NCBI GenBank assembly: GCA_023391535.1
Contig: JAEWAU010000102.1
Location: 1-33,440, forward strand
Direction of reading: 5' to 3'
DNA from: Bacillota bacterium
GTDB taxonomy: Bacteria; Bacillota; Clostridia; Oscillospirales; Ethanoligenentaceae
Length of the DNA stretch: 33,440 nt
The notes under the pieces: generated by a model
Told to the model about the DNA's origin: nothing
Databases searched by the model: none
Seen by the model: only the letters and a program-made list of their open reading frames with translations
In this document: positions 15,440-24,591 of the stretch, piece by piece
Layout of the letters: every line of letters begins with the position of its first letter
How positions within the stretch are numbered: the first letter of the stretch is position 1
Position numbers and translations under genes: made by a program

Positions 15440-17206
15440 ATGGGGCTGGACGGAGCCTTCTTATCGTTTTTAACCGCGGAGATCGGCGCGGAGCTTGAGG
15501 GGACGCGCGTGGACAAAATCCACCAGCCCGAAAAGGACGAAGTGGATATCACGTTCCGCTCGCGCGCGGGCGCGCGCAAGCTGCTGCTTTCGGCAAACGC
15601 CAACTCGCCCCGCGTGCAGCTCACGGAAATTTCAAAGGAAAACCCGCTTTCGGCGCCGCTGTTCTGCATGCTGCTGCGCAAGCATCTTTCCGGAGCGCGC
15701 TTTTTAGGCGCGCGCCAGCCGGGGTTCGAGCGCATCGTCTTTTTCGATTTTGCCACGCACAACGAACTGGGCGACGACGTAATTCTGACGCTGGCGGCCG
15801 AGATCATGGGCCGGCGCAGCAATATCGTGCTGCTTGACGAAAAGGGCCGTATTCTGGACGCGGTGAAGCATGTGGACGAGACAATGTCGCGCGAACGGCA
15901 GATTCTGCCGGGGCTTTCCTACGAGCGGCCGCCCGCACAGGAAAAACTCGATCTTGCCGCCACGCCGGCCGACGCGGTGGCGGCGGCGGTGCACCAAAAG
16001 CGCGACGCGGAGCTTGCCCGCGCTCTGATGGACACCGTGCAGGGCGTTTCGCCCCTCGTCTGCCGCGAACTGGCCTTTGCCGCCTGCGGCGACGCCACGG
16101 CCCGCGCCTCCGCGCTGGGGCGGGAGAACTGGGCGCGGCTTTCGCGGGCGCTCGAGGAGCTGCGCGCGGATGTCGCCGCGCACCGCGGAACGCCGACGCT
16201 TGTCTGCGACGCGGCCACGGGCAAACCGCTGGATTTTTCGTTTTATCCCGTGCGGCAGTACGGCGACGGTGCGGTGATCCGGCCGTATCCGGGCTTTTCG
16301 TCGCTGCTCGACGCCTTCTACACCGAGCGCGACCGCATCGACCGCATGAACCAGCGCTCACACGACATCCAGGCCCTGCTCGGCGCGCAGATCGCACGCG
16401 TGTCCCGCCGCCTGGAGGCGCAGCGCGGCGAGCTTGCCCAGAGCCGCGGGCGCGAGCAGATGCGCGTGTGCGGGGATCTTGTTTCCGCGAACCTTTACCG
16501 GCTGCACAAGGGCATGGATGCCTGCCGCGTGGCGGATTTCTACCGGGAAGGGGAGCCGGAGGTCACCGTAAAGCTCGACCCCGCGCTTTCCCCGGCGCAG
16601 AACGCGCAGAAGTATTACCGGGAGTACCGTAAGCTTTCTGCGGCCGAATCGGTTCTGCACGAGCAGCTCCGGCAGGGTGAGGAGGAGCTGGCCTATCTCG
16701 ATACGGTGCGCGAGGAGCTTTCGCGCGCGCAAAACGAGAGCGGCTTGGAGGAAATCCGCGAGGAGCTGTGCGGCGAAGGCTACATCAAAAAGCGACAGGG
16801 CGCGCCGAAGGGGCGCGGGAGCGCGCCGATGAGTTTTACCTCCGGCGACGGGTTCAAAATCCTCGTGGGCCGCAACAACCGGCAGAACGACCGGCTCACC
16901 TTAAAAACGGCGGATAAAAACGACATCTGGCTGCACACACGCAACATTCCGGGCGCGCACGTCATTATTGAAGCGGGCGGCGCCCCCGCGGTGCCGGATG
17001 CGACGCTCACGCAGGCGGCCTGCCTCGCGGCGCTTTACAGCCGCGCGCGGGATTCCGCACAGGTCCCGGTGGATTACACGCTGGTGCGCTATGTGAAAAA
17101 GCCCGCGGGCGCGAAGCCCGGCAAGGTGATCTACGACAACTTCAAAACGGCGTTCGTCACGCCGGACCTCGCCCTGGCCGAGCGGCTGAGAAACGGCCCG
17201 GCCTGA
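15440..17206 (+). CDS. rqcH: Ribosome quality control protein RqcH (NFACT family)
   Basis: A 588-residue NFACT protein (formerly fibronectin-binding protein A). In Bacillus, RqcH binds stalled 50S subunits and recruits tRNA-Ala to add alanine tails to stuck chains. Domains: NFACT-N (about 1-200, with FCMLLRKHL and LAAEIMGRRSNIVL), a helical/coiled-coil middle (about 280-440), and NFACT-R (about 455-580, with FKILVGRNNRQND and DIWLHTRNIPGAHV). The start at ATG 15440 gives AAAGGA a 9-nt spacing and puts residues E97-R98 where B. subtilis has the functional D97-R98 pair. ATG 15431 directly abuts the ribosome site and is less likely. Confidence 0.92.
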   Translation: MGLDGAFLSFLTAEIGAELEGTRVDKIHQPEKDEVDITFRSRAGARKLLLSANANSPRVQLTEISKENPLSAPLFCMLLRKHLSGARFLGARQPGFERIVFFDFATHNELGDDVILTLAAEIMGRRSNIVLLDEKGRILDAVKHVDETMSRERQILPGLSYERPPAQEKLDLAATPADAVAAAVHQKRDAELARALMDTVQGVSPLVCRELAFAACGDATARASALGRENWARLSRALEELRADVAAHRGTPTLVCDAATGKPLDFSFYPVRQYGDGAVIRPYPGFSSLLDAFYTERDRIDRMNQRSHDIQALLGAQIARVSRRLEAQRGELAQSRGREQMRVCGDLVSANLYRLHKGMDACRVADFYREGEPEVTVKLDPALSPAQNAQKYYREYRKLSAAESVLHEQLRQGEEELAYLDTVREELSRAQNESGLEEIREELCGEGYIKKRQGAPKGRGSAPMSFTSGDGFKILVGRNNRQNDRLTLKTADKNDIWLHTRNIPGAHVIIEAGGAPAVPDATLTQAACLAALYSRARDSAQVPVDYTLVRYVKKPAGAKPGKVIYDNFKTAFVTPDLALAERLRNGPA

Positions 17207-17276
17207 CCCGGCCGGCGCGAACGTCTTTCGGCGGAATCGGCTTTCAAACAAAACGACATGCTTTTACGCGCGCTTT

Positions 17277-17327
17277 ACAAAGCGCCTTTTCCAAGGCTCC
17301 TGCGGCCTGCGGAAAGGGCGCTTTTTT
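17277..17327 (+). terminator. Intrinsic terminator of the trmK-nif3-rqcH run
   Basis: AAAGCGCCTTTTCC (17279-17292) pairs with GGAAAGGGCGCTTT (17311-17324), with a T-run at the end. It separates rqcH from the phosphate genes. Confidence 0.88.
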
Positions 17328-17381
17328 CGTGCAAACCGCGGCGTTTCGGCCGCGCGGATGTGACGCGCGGCGCGGGCGCGC

Positions 17382-17407
17382 TTTACACGGTTTACACAGA
17401 CTTTACA
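17382..17407 (+). promoter_or_regulatory. Candidate PhoP box, three TTTACA repeats before pstS
   Basis: TTTACA occurs at 17382-17387, 17391-17396 and 17402-17407, with start-to-start distances of 9 and 11 bp. PhoP of Bacillus binds direct TTAACA-like repeats about 11 bp apart, so these fit in sequence and roughly in phase. A possible -10 (TATTCT, 17451-17456) lies downstream without a good -35, as expected for an activated promoter. The phoP/phoR-like genes at 22139 and 22871 are the likely controllers. Confidence 0.6.
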
Positions 17408-17584
17408 TTTCGTATACGTGCCGCTGCTTTTGGAAGGATTTCAAAACAGGTATTCTAAATGCGAAGGGAAAAATGAGCGGGTTCATGTATTGCTTCCGGC
17501 TTGCCGGAGGGAACCTGCGGCGCCCGGGCCGAGAAGCCGGGGCCGCGCCGCTCCTGTTTTCTGCAAGAAAGGGATGTTGGAAGC

Positions 17585-18505
17585 ATGAAAAAAGTTTTGG
17601 CAGCGATTGCGGCTGTTGCCATGGTAGGCTTTTCGCTGACCGCGTGCAGCAGCGGCGGATCTTCGAGCTCTTCCTCGTCGGAGTCCTCTTCCACGCCGTC
17701 GTCTTCGTCCTCGTCTACCGCCGCGTCGGAGTTCACGAATCTTTCCGGCAGCATCACGGTGGACGGCTCCTCCGCGCTGGCGCCCCTTGCACAGCTCGCG
17801 GCCGACGATCTGAAAAAGACCAACCCGAAAATCAGCATCACGGTGAGCGCCGGCGGTTCCGGCCAGGGCCTGAAGGACGTTCTCGCCAAAACGGTGGATA
17901 TCGGCAACTCGGATGTGTTCGCGGCTGAGAAGCTCACGTCGGGCGCCGACAAGCTCGTGGACCATCAGGTTTGCATCATCGGCGTGGCCGCCGTCGTCAA
18001 CCAGAGCGTGACGGTAAAGAACGTCACCACCGACCAGCTTGTCCAGATCTTCACCGGGAAGGTTACCAACTGGAATCAGGTGGGCGGCAAGGACCAGAAG
18101 ATCGTGCTCATCAACCGCCCCACCAGCTCCGGCACGCGCGCCCTGTTCAAGAAATACGCGCTGAAGGGCCAGACTGAAGCAAGCGGCAAGGCGCTTTCCC
18201 AGGACGATTCCGGCATCCTCGCGCAGATGGTCGCGCAGACTCCGGGCGCCATCGGCTATCTCGCGCTTTCCTACACCACGGGCAAATCGGACCTGAACCT
18301 CCTGAGCATCGACGGCAACGCGCCTACCTACGATAATATCTACGCCGGCAAGTACAACGTCTGGGGCTACGAGCACATGTACACAAACGGCGAAGCCACG
18401 GGCCTTGCCAAAACCTTCATCGATTATATCAAGAGCAGCGATTTCGCCGCCAACATCGCGGCCAAGGGTTACGGCGATTCCTCCAAGGCGCCGGCGAACC
18501 ACTGA
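17585..18505 (+). CDS. pstS: Phosphate-binding lipoprotein PstS
   Basis: A 306-residue lipoprotein that captures phosphate for the Pst ABC importer. A signal peptide ends in the lipobox LTAC (Cys21), followed by a Ser-rich linker (about residues 22-47), then the substrate-binding fold. Phosphate-contacting segments are visible: VDGSSALAPL, SAGGSGQGLKDV, and RPTSSGTRALF. ATG 17585 is the natural start of the signal peptide; the open frame upstream is not needed. It is first in the order pstS-pstC-pstA-pstB-phoU. Confidence 0.95.
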   Translation: MKKVLAAIAAVAMVGFSLTACSSGGSSSSSSSESSSTPSSSSSSTAASEFTNLSGSITVDGSSALAPLAQLAADDLKKTNPKISITVSAGGSGQGLKDVLAKTVDIGNSDVFAAEKLTSGADKLVDHQVCIIGVAAVVNQSVTVKNVTTDQLVQIFTGKVTNWNQVGGKDQKIVLINRPTSSGTRALFKKYALKGQTEASGKALSQDDSGILAQMVAQTPGAIGYLALSYTTGKSDLNLLSIDGNAPTYDNIYAGKYNVWGYEHMYTNGEATGLAKTFIDYIKSSDFAANIAAKGYGDSSKAPANH

Positions 18506-18526
18506 GTACCTCTACAGAAAACCGAA

Positions 18527-18573
18527 TACGACAAGGCCGGGCGGCGGGCAAAGCTGCCCGGCCTGCTGTCGTA
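18527..18573 (+). other. Long hairpin between pstS and pstC
   Basis: TACGACA pairs with TGTCGTA and, inside, AGGCCGGGC pairs with GCCCGGCCT. About 16 bp with a small bulge and no T-run. In many binding-protein operons such a hairpin protects the 3' end of the binding-protein message, so that more PstS than PstCAB is made. Confidence 0.7.
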
Positions 18574-18607
18574 ACAAAAGCGGAAAATCGGAGAGAGAAG
18601 GAAAACC

Positions 18608-19510
18608 GTGAAAACGAAAAGCATGTTCGCGCGGGAATATCTCGGCCGAACGGTCGTCACCGTCTTCGGATTGTTTATTATAGCGCTGACGCTCGCCATC
18701 GCCGCTTTCCTGTTCGTGAAAGGCATCGGCACCTTTACCGTCGATAAGCACACCCCGTGGGAATTTTTGTTTTCCTCCAACTGGAACCCGGACGATATGA
18801 AAAAAGGCGGCACCGTGGGCGCGGCCGTGTTCATCGTGGGTTCCATCGTCATCAGCCTGATGGCGCTGCTCATCGCCACGCCGTTTTCCATTGCGGCGGC
18901 AATTTTCATGACGGAGATTTCGAGCAGGCTGGGGGAACGGCTGCTGCAGCCCGCCATCGAGCTGTTCATCGGCATTCCCTCGGTGGTTTACGGCTGGGTG
19001 GGCCTCACCGTGCTGGTGCCGTTCATCGCGCGCGTGTTCCACCTGCTCTACGGCTTCGGCGTGCTCTCGGGCGCCGTCGTGCTGGCTGTGATGATCTTCC
19101 CCACCATCACGAGCGTGGCGAGCGATTCCATCCGCAGCGTGCCGCAGAAATATAAAGAGGCATCCTACGGGCTGGGTTCCACGCGCTGGCAGTCCATTCG
19201 CCATGTGGTGCTGCCGTCGGCCGTGCCGGGCGTTCTCACCGGCGTGGTGCTGGGCCTTGCGCGCGCGTTCGGCGAAGCGCTGGCGGTGGCAATGGTCATC
19301 GGCAAAATGCCGGTGTTCCCCTCTTCCATTTTCTCGCCCACCTCGAACCTCACGGCCGAGATCGCGTCGGATATGGGCAATGCGGCGCCCGGGAGCGAAT
19401 TTTATAACGCGCTGTGGACCATGGCGCTGCTGCTCCTGCTCATCTCGTTCGGCTTTATCGTGCTGATCCGCGTGATCGGCGGGAACGGAGGCAAAAAGAA
19501 TGAAGGATGA
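18608..19510 (+). CDS. pstC: Phosphate ABC transporter permease PstC
   Basis: A 300-residue inner-membrane permease with six hydrophobic helices. The ABC-coupling loop is seen as EASYGLGSTRWQSIRHVVLPSA (about 189-210), with the EAA motif and downstream G. The GTG start (18608) is preceded by an AAGGA site. It overlaps pstA by 11 bases. The segment FIGIPSVVYGWVGL and the end-of-protein motif RAFGEALAVAMV are typical of PstC. Confidence 0.95.
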   Translation: MKTKSMFAREYLGRTVVTVFGLFIIALTLAIAAFLFVKGIGTFTVDKHTPWEFLFSSNWNPDDMKKGGTVGAAVFIVGSIVISLMALLIATPFSIAAAIFMTEISSRLGERLLQPAIELFIGIPSVVYGWVGLTVLVPFIARVFHLLYGFGVLSGAVVLAVMIFPTITSVASDSIRSVPQKYKEASYGLGSTRWQSIRHVVLPSAVPGVLTGVVLGLARAFGEALAVAMVIGKMPVFPSSIFSPTSNLTAEIASDMGNAAPGSEFYNALWTMALLLLLISFGFIVLIRVIGGNGGKKNEG

Positions 19511-20483
19511 TCTCGTTTCCGGCGGCTTGGCCGCCGGCGCGGTTTCCGGGCTGCGGATGAGCACGGCGGAGGAGAAAGCCGATAAGCTTCGGGCCGCGCA
19601 GAAAAAGGCCCGCGCGGCGGATAAAACCGCCACCGCGGTGCTTTACGCCACGGCCGTGTTCTTCCTGCTTTTGCTCGCGGCGCTCACGCTCTACATCCTA
19701 TACAAGGGCGTTATCGCCTTTTCACCCACGATGCTCGGCTTCGGGCGCGACGGCATCGCCGTCGAATTTTTCAACACCGTATATCTGGTGTTCCTTTCGC
19801 TCGTCGTCTGCGTGCCCATCGGCATCGCCGCCGGCATTTATATGGCCGAATACGCAAGGCCGGGCAGGCTCACGCGCTTTCTGCGCACCAGCATCGAAAC
19901 GCTTTCCTCGCTGCCGTCCATCGTGGTGGGCCTGTTCGGCTACCTCGTGTTCGTCGTGATGACCGGCTCCCATTGGAACCTGCTCGCGGGCGCGCTGGCG
20001 GTTTCCATCCTCAATCTGCCGCTCGTCACCACCACCACGGAGGACGCCGTGCGCGCGGTGCCGGACAGCTACCGCGAGGGCGGCCTCGGCATCGGCGCCA
20101 CCCATTGGCAGACCATCGTCACCATCCTGCTGCCCGCGGCGGTTCCGCGCATCATCACGGGCATCATCCTCGCCGCGGGGCGCAGTTTCGGCGAGGCGGC
20201 GGCGCTGCTCTACACCGCCGGCATGAGTTCGGACGTGAGCATTCACAACTGGAATATCACGAGCAAAAGCTGCCTGCTCAACCCGCTGCGCCCGGCGGAT
20301 ACGCTGGCCGTGCATATCTGGTCCATGAAAACCGAAGGCCTGCAGCAAAACGCCGGGCAGATCGCCGATTTTTCGGCCGCCGTGCTCATCGTAATGGTGT
20401 TCGCGTTCAGCCTGGGCGCCCGCGCGCTGGGCCGGGCGCTGGACAGAAAAATGTCCGGAACCGGCAAAAACGGAGGAAAATAA
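19500..20483 (+). CDS. pstA: Phosphate ABC transporter permease PstA
   Basis: A 327-residue permease, partner of PstC. The first about 40 residues are a charged extension (AEEKADKLRAAQKKARAADK) before helix 1. The conserved coupling loop is EGGLGIGATHWQTIVTILLP (about 194-213), followed by GRSFGEAAALLYTAG. The ATG lies inside the end of pstC with GGAGG 8 nt upstream, so translation is likely coupled. Confidence 0.95.
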   Translation: MKDDLVSGGLAAGAVSGLRMSTAEEKADKLRAAQKKARAADKTATAVLYATAVFFLLLLAALTLYILYKGVIAFSPTMLGFGRDGIAVEFFNTVYLVFLSLVVCVPIGIAAGIYMAEYARPGRLTRFLRTSIETLSSLPSIVVGLFGYLVFVVMTGSHWNLLAGALAVSILNLPLVTTTTEDAVRAVPDSYREGGLGIGATHWQTIVTILLPAAVPRIITGIILAAGRSFGEAAALLYTAGMSSDVSIHNWNITSKSCLLNPLRPADTLAVHIWSMKTEGLQQNAGQIADFSAAVLIVMVFAFSLGARALGRALDRKMSGTGKNGGK

Positions 20484-20486
20484 CGG

Positions 20487-21260
20487 ATGGAAAACGTTGA
20501 AAACCTGGAAACCAAGGTGCTTTCCGAAAGCCTCGACCTGTTTTACGGCGACGTACACGCCCTCAAAAGCGTCGGTTTTCCCGCCTATACCAACCGCGTA
20601 ACGGCGCTCATCGGGCCTTCGGGCTGCGGAAAATCAACCTATCTCAAAACGCTCAACCGCATGAACGATCTCATCCCCGGCGTGAAGATCACGGGTACGG
20701 TGGAGCTGGACGGCGAGAACATCTACGCGCGCGAAATGGATGTCACGCTGCTGCGCAAGCGCGTGGGAATGGTGTTCCAAAGCCCGAACCCGTTTCCCAT
20801 GTCGATTTACGACAACGTCGCCTACGGGCCGCGTATCCACGGTACAAAGAACCGCCGCGTGCTCGACGAAATCGTGGAAAGAAGCCTTGTGGGAGCGGCG
20901 CTGTGGGACGAAGTGAAGGACCGGCTTAAAAAAAGCGCGCTGGGCCTTTCGGGCGGGCAGCAGCAGCGCCTGTGCATCGCGCGCGCGCTGGCCGTGGAGC
21001 CGGAGGTGCTGCTGATGGACGAACCCACGAGCGCGCTCGACCCGATCTCCACCATGAAGATCGAGGACCTGATTTCAAACCTCAAGGAAAACTACACGAT
21101 CATCATCGTGACGCACAATATGCAGCAGGCGGCCCGTATTTCGGATTATACCGCGTTTTTCCTCCACGGCGAGGTGGTGGAATACCGCGATACCGAGGGC
21201 ATCTTCTCGATGCCCAAGGATAAGCGCACCGAGGATTACATTACGGGCCGGTTCGGATAA
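20487..21260 (+). CDS. pstB: Phosphate ABC transporter ATPase PstB
   Basis: A 257-residue ABC ATPase. Walker A is GPSGCGKST (43-51); the Q-loop sits in MVFQSPNPFPMS; the signature is LSGGQQQR; Walker B is LLMDEPTSALDP; the switch His is in IIVTHNM. The phrase VFQSPNPFPMSIYDNVAYGPR is diagnostic for PstB among ABC ATPases. It starts 3 nt after pstA, with a GGAGG site. Confidence 0.96.
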   Translation: MENVENLETKVLSESLDLFYGDVHALKSVGFPAYTNRVTALIGPSGCGKSTYLKTLNRMNDLIPGVKITGTVELDGENIYAREMDVTLLRKRVGMVFQSPNPFPMSIYDNVAYGPRIHGTKNRRVLDEIVERSLVGAALWDEVKDRLKKSALGLSGGQQQRLCIARALAVEPEVLLMDEPTSALDPISTMKIEDLISNLKENYTIIIVTHNMQQAARISDYTAFFLHGEVVEYRDTEGIFSMPKDKRTEDYITGRFG

Positions 21261-21334
21261 CACGTATCTTCGAGCGGGCTATTCAGCCCGAATCGTCCGC
21301 AGCGTTTTTTGAATCGCTGTAAGATAAGTCGTCA

Positions 21335-21364
21335 TTGACAACGGGGCGCCGTTTGGTGTATATA
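21335..21364 (+). promoter_or_regulatory. Promoter of the phoU-phoP-phoR unit
   Basis: TTGACA (21335-21340), 18 bp, TATATA (21359-21364), in the 171-nt gap between pstB and phoU. A hairpin CGGGCT-ATTC-AGCCCG (21275-21290) lies before it, with a T-run about 15 nt later, so it is at best a weak terminator. This suggests that phoU and the two-component genes are also transcribed without phosphate control. Confidence 0.6.
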
Positions 21365-21431
21365 GGATTTGGAAGCTTGAAAAGAGGCCTCCGTTTGTGA
21401 ACAGCGCCGCTTGAGGCGGCGGGAGGAAAGA

Positions 21432-22094
21432 ATGAGCGCGAGAAACACATTCGACCAGGAACTGGAGAACCTTCATCTGAGCATGATCCGTATGGGCGGC
21501 CTGGTGGAGGAAGCCATCGACCGTTCCATCGAGGCTCTGGAGAAGCGCGACCGCGATCTGGCGCGTCAGATCATTCAGAGCGACAAGGAGATCGACGACC
21601 TGGAGCGCAGCATCGAAACAATGTGCCTTCGCCTGCTGCTTCGCCAGCAGCCGGTGGCCAAGGACCTGCGCGATATCTCCACCGCTCTCAAGATGATTAC
21701 GGATATGGAGCGCATCGGCGACCAGGCGGCGGATATCGCCGACGTGAGCCTGCGCTTCGACGAAAGCCCGTTTATCAAAACCATGGAGCATATTCCGCTG
21801 ATGGCGCATATTGCGTCCTCGATGGTAAAAGACAGTATCAGCGCGTTCGTAAAGGGCGACATACAGGCGGCGCACGAGATCATCAAGCGCGACGACGAGG
21901 TCGACAACCTGTTTGAAACCGTGAAGCAGGATATCATATCGGTGATGATCACCTCGGCCGACGAGGCCGACCAGGCCATCGATTTTCTGCAGATCGCCAA
22001 ATACCTGGAGCGCATCGGCGACCACGCGGTGAACATCTGCGGCTGGGTGATCTTTTCGGTTACCGGGGAGCACAAGAACGCGAAGATCCTGTGA
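21432..22094 (+). CDS. phoU: Phosphate signalling protein PhoU
   Basis: A 220-residue all-helical PhoU with its two three-helix repeats. Each repeat has the E/D-rich metal-binding motif: ITDMERIGDQAADIAD (about residues 94-109) and AKYLERIGDHAVNICG (about 192-207). PhoU links the state of the Pst transporter to PhoR and limits phosphate uptake. ATG 21432 has GGAGG 5 nt upstream; an upstream TTG would add seven residues without support. Confidence 0.94.
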   Translation: MSARNTFDQELENLHLSMIRMGGLVEEAIDRSIEALEKRDRDLARQIIQSDKEIDDLERSIETMCLRLLLRQQPVAKDLRDISTALKMITDMERIGDQAADIADVSLRFDESPFIKTMEHIPLMAHIASSMVKDSISAFVKGDIQAAHEIIKRDDEVDNLFETVKQDIISVMITSADEADQAIDFLQIAKYLERIGDHAVNICGWVIFSVTGEHKNAKIL

Positions 22095-22138
22095 TGCCGC
22101 CCGTGCCGGCGCTTTTTGGATAGGATGGACGGAGGAGA

Positions 22139-22819
22139 ATGGAACATACCGCATTTGTTGTGGACGATGAAGAGGATATCCGGGAAATCATCAAGTGCGC
22201 GCTCGAATCCTGCGCGATCCGCGTGCGCGGCTTCGAGAACGCGGGCGACATGCTCGCGCGCGTGCGGGAGGAGACGCCGGACGTTATCCTGCTCGATATC
22301 ATGCTGCCGGGCATCGACGGGCTGGAGGCTCTGCGCCGCCTCAAGGCGGACCCGCAGACCGCGCCCGTGCCGGTGCTGATGCTTACGGCCAAGGGCAGCG
22401 AGATCGACCGCGTTACGGGCCTGGATTACGGCGCCGACGATTACATCGTAAAGCCGTTCGGCGTGCTGGAGCTGATGGCGCGCGTGCGCGCGGCTCTGCG
22501 CCGCAACGGCTCGTTTTCCGCGAACCAGACCGTGTTCGAGCGGGGCGGCATCCGGCTCGACGCCGAATCCCGCGAGGTTGCGGTGAACGGCAAAAACGTG
22601 GAGCTCACCCTCAAGGAATTCGATCTGCTGCGCCTGTTGATGGAAAACACCGGCAAGGCCATGGCGCGCAACGTTCTGCTCGATAAGGTGTGGGGCTACG
22701 GCTACATTGGGGAGACGCGCACACTGGATATGCACATCCGCTCGCTGCGCCAGAAACTGGGGGAAAACGGGGCGGCGATCTCCACGGTGCGCGGCATCGG
22801 GTATAAATTCAGCGCCTGA
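22139..22819 (+). CDS. phoP: OmpR-type response regulator, PhoP/PhoB-like
   Basis: A 226-residue regulator. The receiver domain has the acidic pair D9/D10, phospho-acceptor D53 (LLDIMLPG), T83 and K105 (VKPF). A winged-helix DNA-binding domain follows (about 130-226), with LTLKEFDLLRLLMENTG and TVRGIGYKFSA. The placement after pst-phoU and before a PAS-containing kinase makes phosphate control very likely. GGAGG lies upstream of ATG 22139. Whether it is a PhoB or PhoP orthologue by descent cannot be told without a tree. Confidence 0.88.
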   Translation: MEHTAFVVDDEEDIREIIKCALESCAIRVRGFENAGDMLARVREETPDVILLDIMLPGIDGLEALRRLKADPQTAPVPVLMLTAKGSEIDRVTGLDYGADDYIVKPFGVLELMARVRAALRRNGSFSANQTVFERGGIRLDAESREVAVNGKNVELTLKEFDLLRLLMENTGKAMARNVLLDKVWGYGYIGETRTLDMHIRSLRQKLGENGAAISTVRGIGYKFSA

Positions 22820-22870
22820 CGGCTCCGGCAGGCGGATGTTTTCGGGGCGGAAGTTGATGGAGGCTATTGG

Positions 22871-24556
22871 ATGAAGCGCATGGTGCTGCTGGGCAGCCTG
22901 ATGCTCGTGTTTACGGCGCTGGTCGTCACCTGGGTGATCACGGGGTTTGTATATCAGAATATTCTGTTCGATGCGCAAAGGCAGAATCTCCGCAGCCTTA
23001 CCTCCCTCTCCGCTCAGTTTTCGGCCGCGGAGGGCGGCGCGAAGCGGGAGCTTCGGCTCCCGCAGGGCGTTGCGGCGGTCTATTACGGAAAACAGCTGCA
23101 GCAGGAGCCTTCCGATGTGGAGCAGGCGTTCACTTTGGGCGCCGGAGAAACGCTTGTGAACCACGGAATCCTCGGCGGAAGCTCCGTTTCGGAGGCGGTG
23201 CGGCTCTCGGACGGAACGGTGTTACGGCTTTCCGCACCCGTGAACGGCACGTTTACCACGCTGTGGTGCATCCTGCCGGCTCTCCTGCTCGCGTTTGTGC
23301 TGGCCTGGCGCGCGGCGGCGCAGCTCGTGCAAAACGTCCGGTTCGTGTTCAAGGGCGTGAGCCTTACGCTGGAGCGCGCCGTCAACGAGGGCGGCGTCAC
23401 GGTGCGGCCCGCGCCGGAGCTGCTGGAATACCGGGAATTCGCCCTGGAAGCGCGCGAACTGGCGGAGCTGAGCACGCAGGTGTCCCAGCGCGTCCAATCT
23501 TTGTTCGTGGAAAACAAACGCGTGGATTACCTGCTCAACAACATGAACGAGGGGCTTGCCGTTTTTGACCGCGACCTGCGCATCCTCACCATCAACCGCG
23601 GCGCACTGGCGTTTTTTGAGACGGACGGCGACATGAAGGGGCAGAATATCCTGCGCCTGACGCATCAGCCCGCCGTGGAGGAAACGCTCCGCCGCGTAAC
23701 GGAGAGCGGCGCGCCCGCCGCCATGGATATCAAAAGCCCCGGCGGCACCAAAACGCTCCAGCTTTCCATGAGCGCCGTGTACGACGAGAACGAGGGAAAG
23801 GAAACGGCGGACGGCCAGCCGCGCCGGTCGGACGGCGCCATCCTCATCATATCGGACGTGACGAGCCTGCGGCTCACCGAGCAAATCCGCTCCGATTTCG
23901 TGGCGAACGCCTCGCACGAGCTGAAAACGCCGCTCACGTCCATCAAGGGCTTTTCGGAGCTGCTCGACAGCGGGATCATTTCGGACCCCGGCAAATCCCG
24001 CGGATATCTGGAGCACATCCGGCAGGAAACCGAGCGCATGATCATGCTCATCAACGATATTCTCAAGCTTTCGGAGCTGGAATCGAGCTATGCCGAGCGC
24101 GGCAAGGCGCAGGTGAGCCTCAAGCTCATTGCGCAGAAGGTGTGCGGTTCGCTCGTGAACCAGATTACGCGCCGCGGCGTTACGGTGAGCGTGGAAGGCG
24201 ATATCGGGAGCATGGAGGCGAGTTCCGAGCACATGGAGCAGATGCTGCTCAACCTGGTGGACAACGCCGTGAAGTACAACCGCGAGTGCGGGCGCGTGGA
24301 TATCCGCGTGGAACAGGCCCCGGATTCCGTGAGCGTCACGGTGAGCGACACGGGCATGGGCATCCCGGCCGAGGCGCAGGGGCGCGTGTTCGAACGCTTC
24401 TACCGCGTGGATAAAAGCCGCAGCCGCAAGCTCGGCGGCACGGGGCTGGGGCTTTCCATCGTCAAACATATCGTGGAGCTCTACCACGGAACCGTCTCGC
24501 TCAAAAGCGGGGAGGGCAAAGGGACGGCCATCACGGTAAAATTCCCCTGCGCGTAA
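22871..24556 (+). CDS. phoR: Sensor histidine kinase, PhoR-like
   Basis: A 561-residue membrane kinase. Helix 1 (about 4-28) and helix 2 (about 128-150) enclose a roughly 100-residue outer domain. A HAMP-like linker and a PAS domain (about 215-330, beginning LLNNMNEGLAVFDRDLRI) follow. The kinase core has phospho-acceptor H349 (NASHELKTPL), the N box LVDNAVKYN, G1 DTGMGIP, the F box FERFYRVDKSRSRKLGG and G2 GTGLGLSIVKH. The TM-PAS-HisKA-HATPase layout is that of PhoR. It follows the regulator by 51 nt. A good terminator comes after it. Confidence 0.9.
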   Translation: MKRMVLLGSLMLVFTALVVTWVITGFVYQNILFDAQRQNLRSLTSLSAQFSAAEGGAKRELRLPQGVAAVYYGKQLQQEPSDVEQAFTLGAGETLVNHGILGGSSVSEAVRLSDGTVLRLSAPVNGTFTTLWCILPALLLAFVLAWRAAAQLVQNVRFVFKGVSLTLERAVNEGGVTVRPAPELLEYREFALEARELAELSTQVSQRVQSLFVENKRVDYLLNNMNEGLAVFDRDLRILTINRGALAFFETDGDMKGQNILRLTHQPAVEETLRRVTESGAPAAMDIKSPGGTKTLQLSMSAVYDENEGKETADGQPRRSDGAILIISDVTSLRLTEQIRSDFVANASHELKTPLTSIKGFSELLDSGIISDPGKSRGYLEHIRQETERMIMLINDILKLSELESSYAERGKAQVSLKLIAQKVCGSLVNQITRRGVTVSVEGDIGSMEASSEHMEQMLLNLVDNAVKYNRECGRVDIRVEQAPDSVSVTVSDTGMGIPAEAQGRVFERFYRVDKSRSRKLGGTGLGLSIVKHIVELYHGTVSLKSGEGKGTAITVKFPCA

Positions 24557-24591
24557 TGCAGCCGCTCTCCCGAAGGTCCGCAGGCGTCCTG

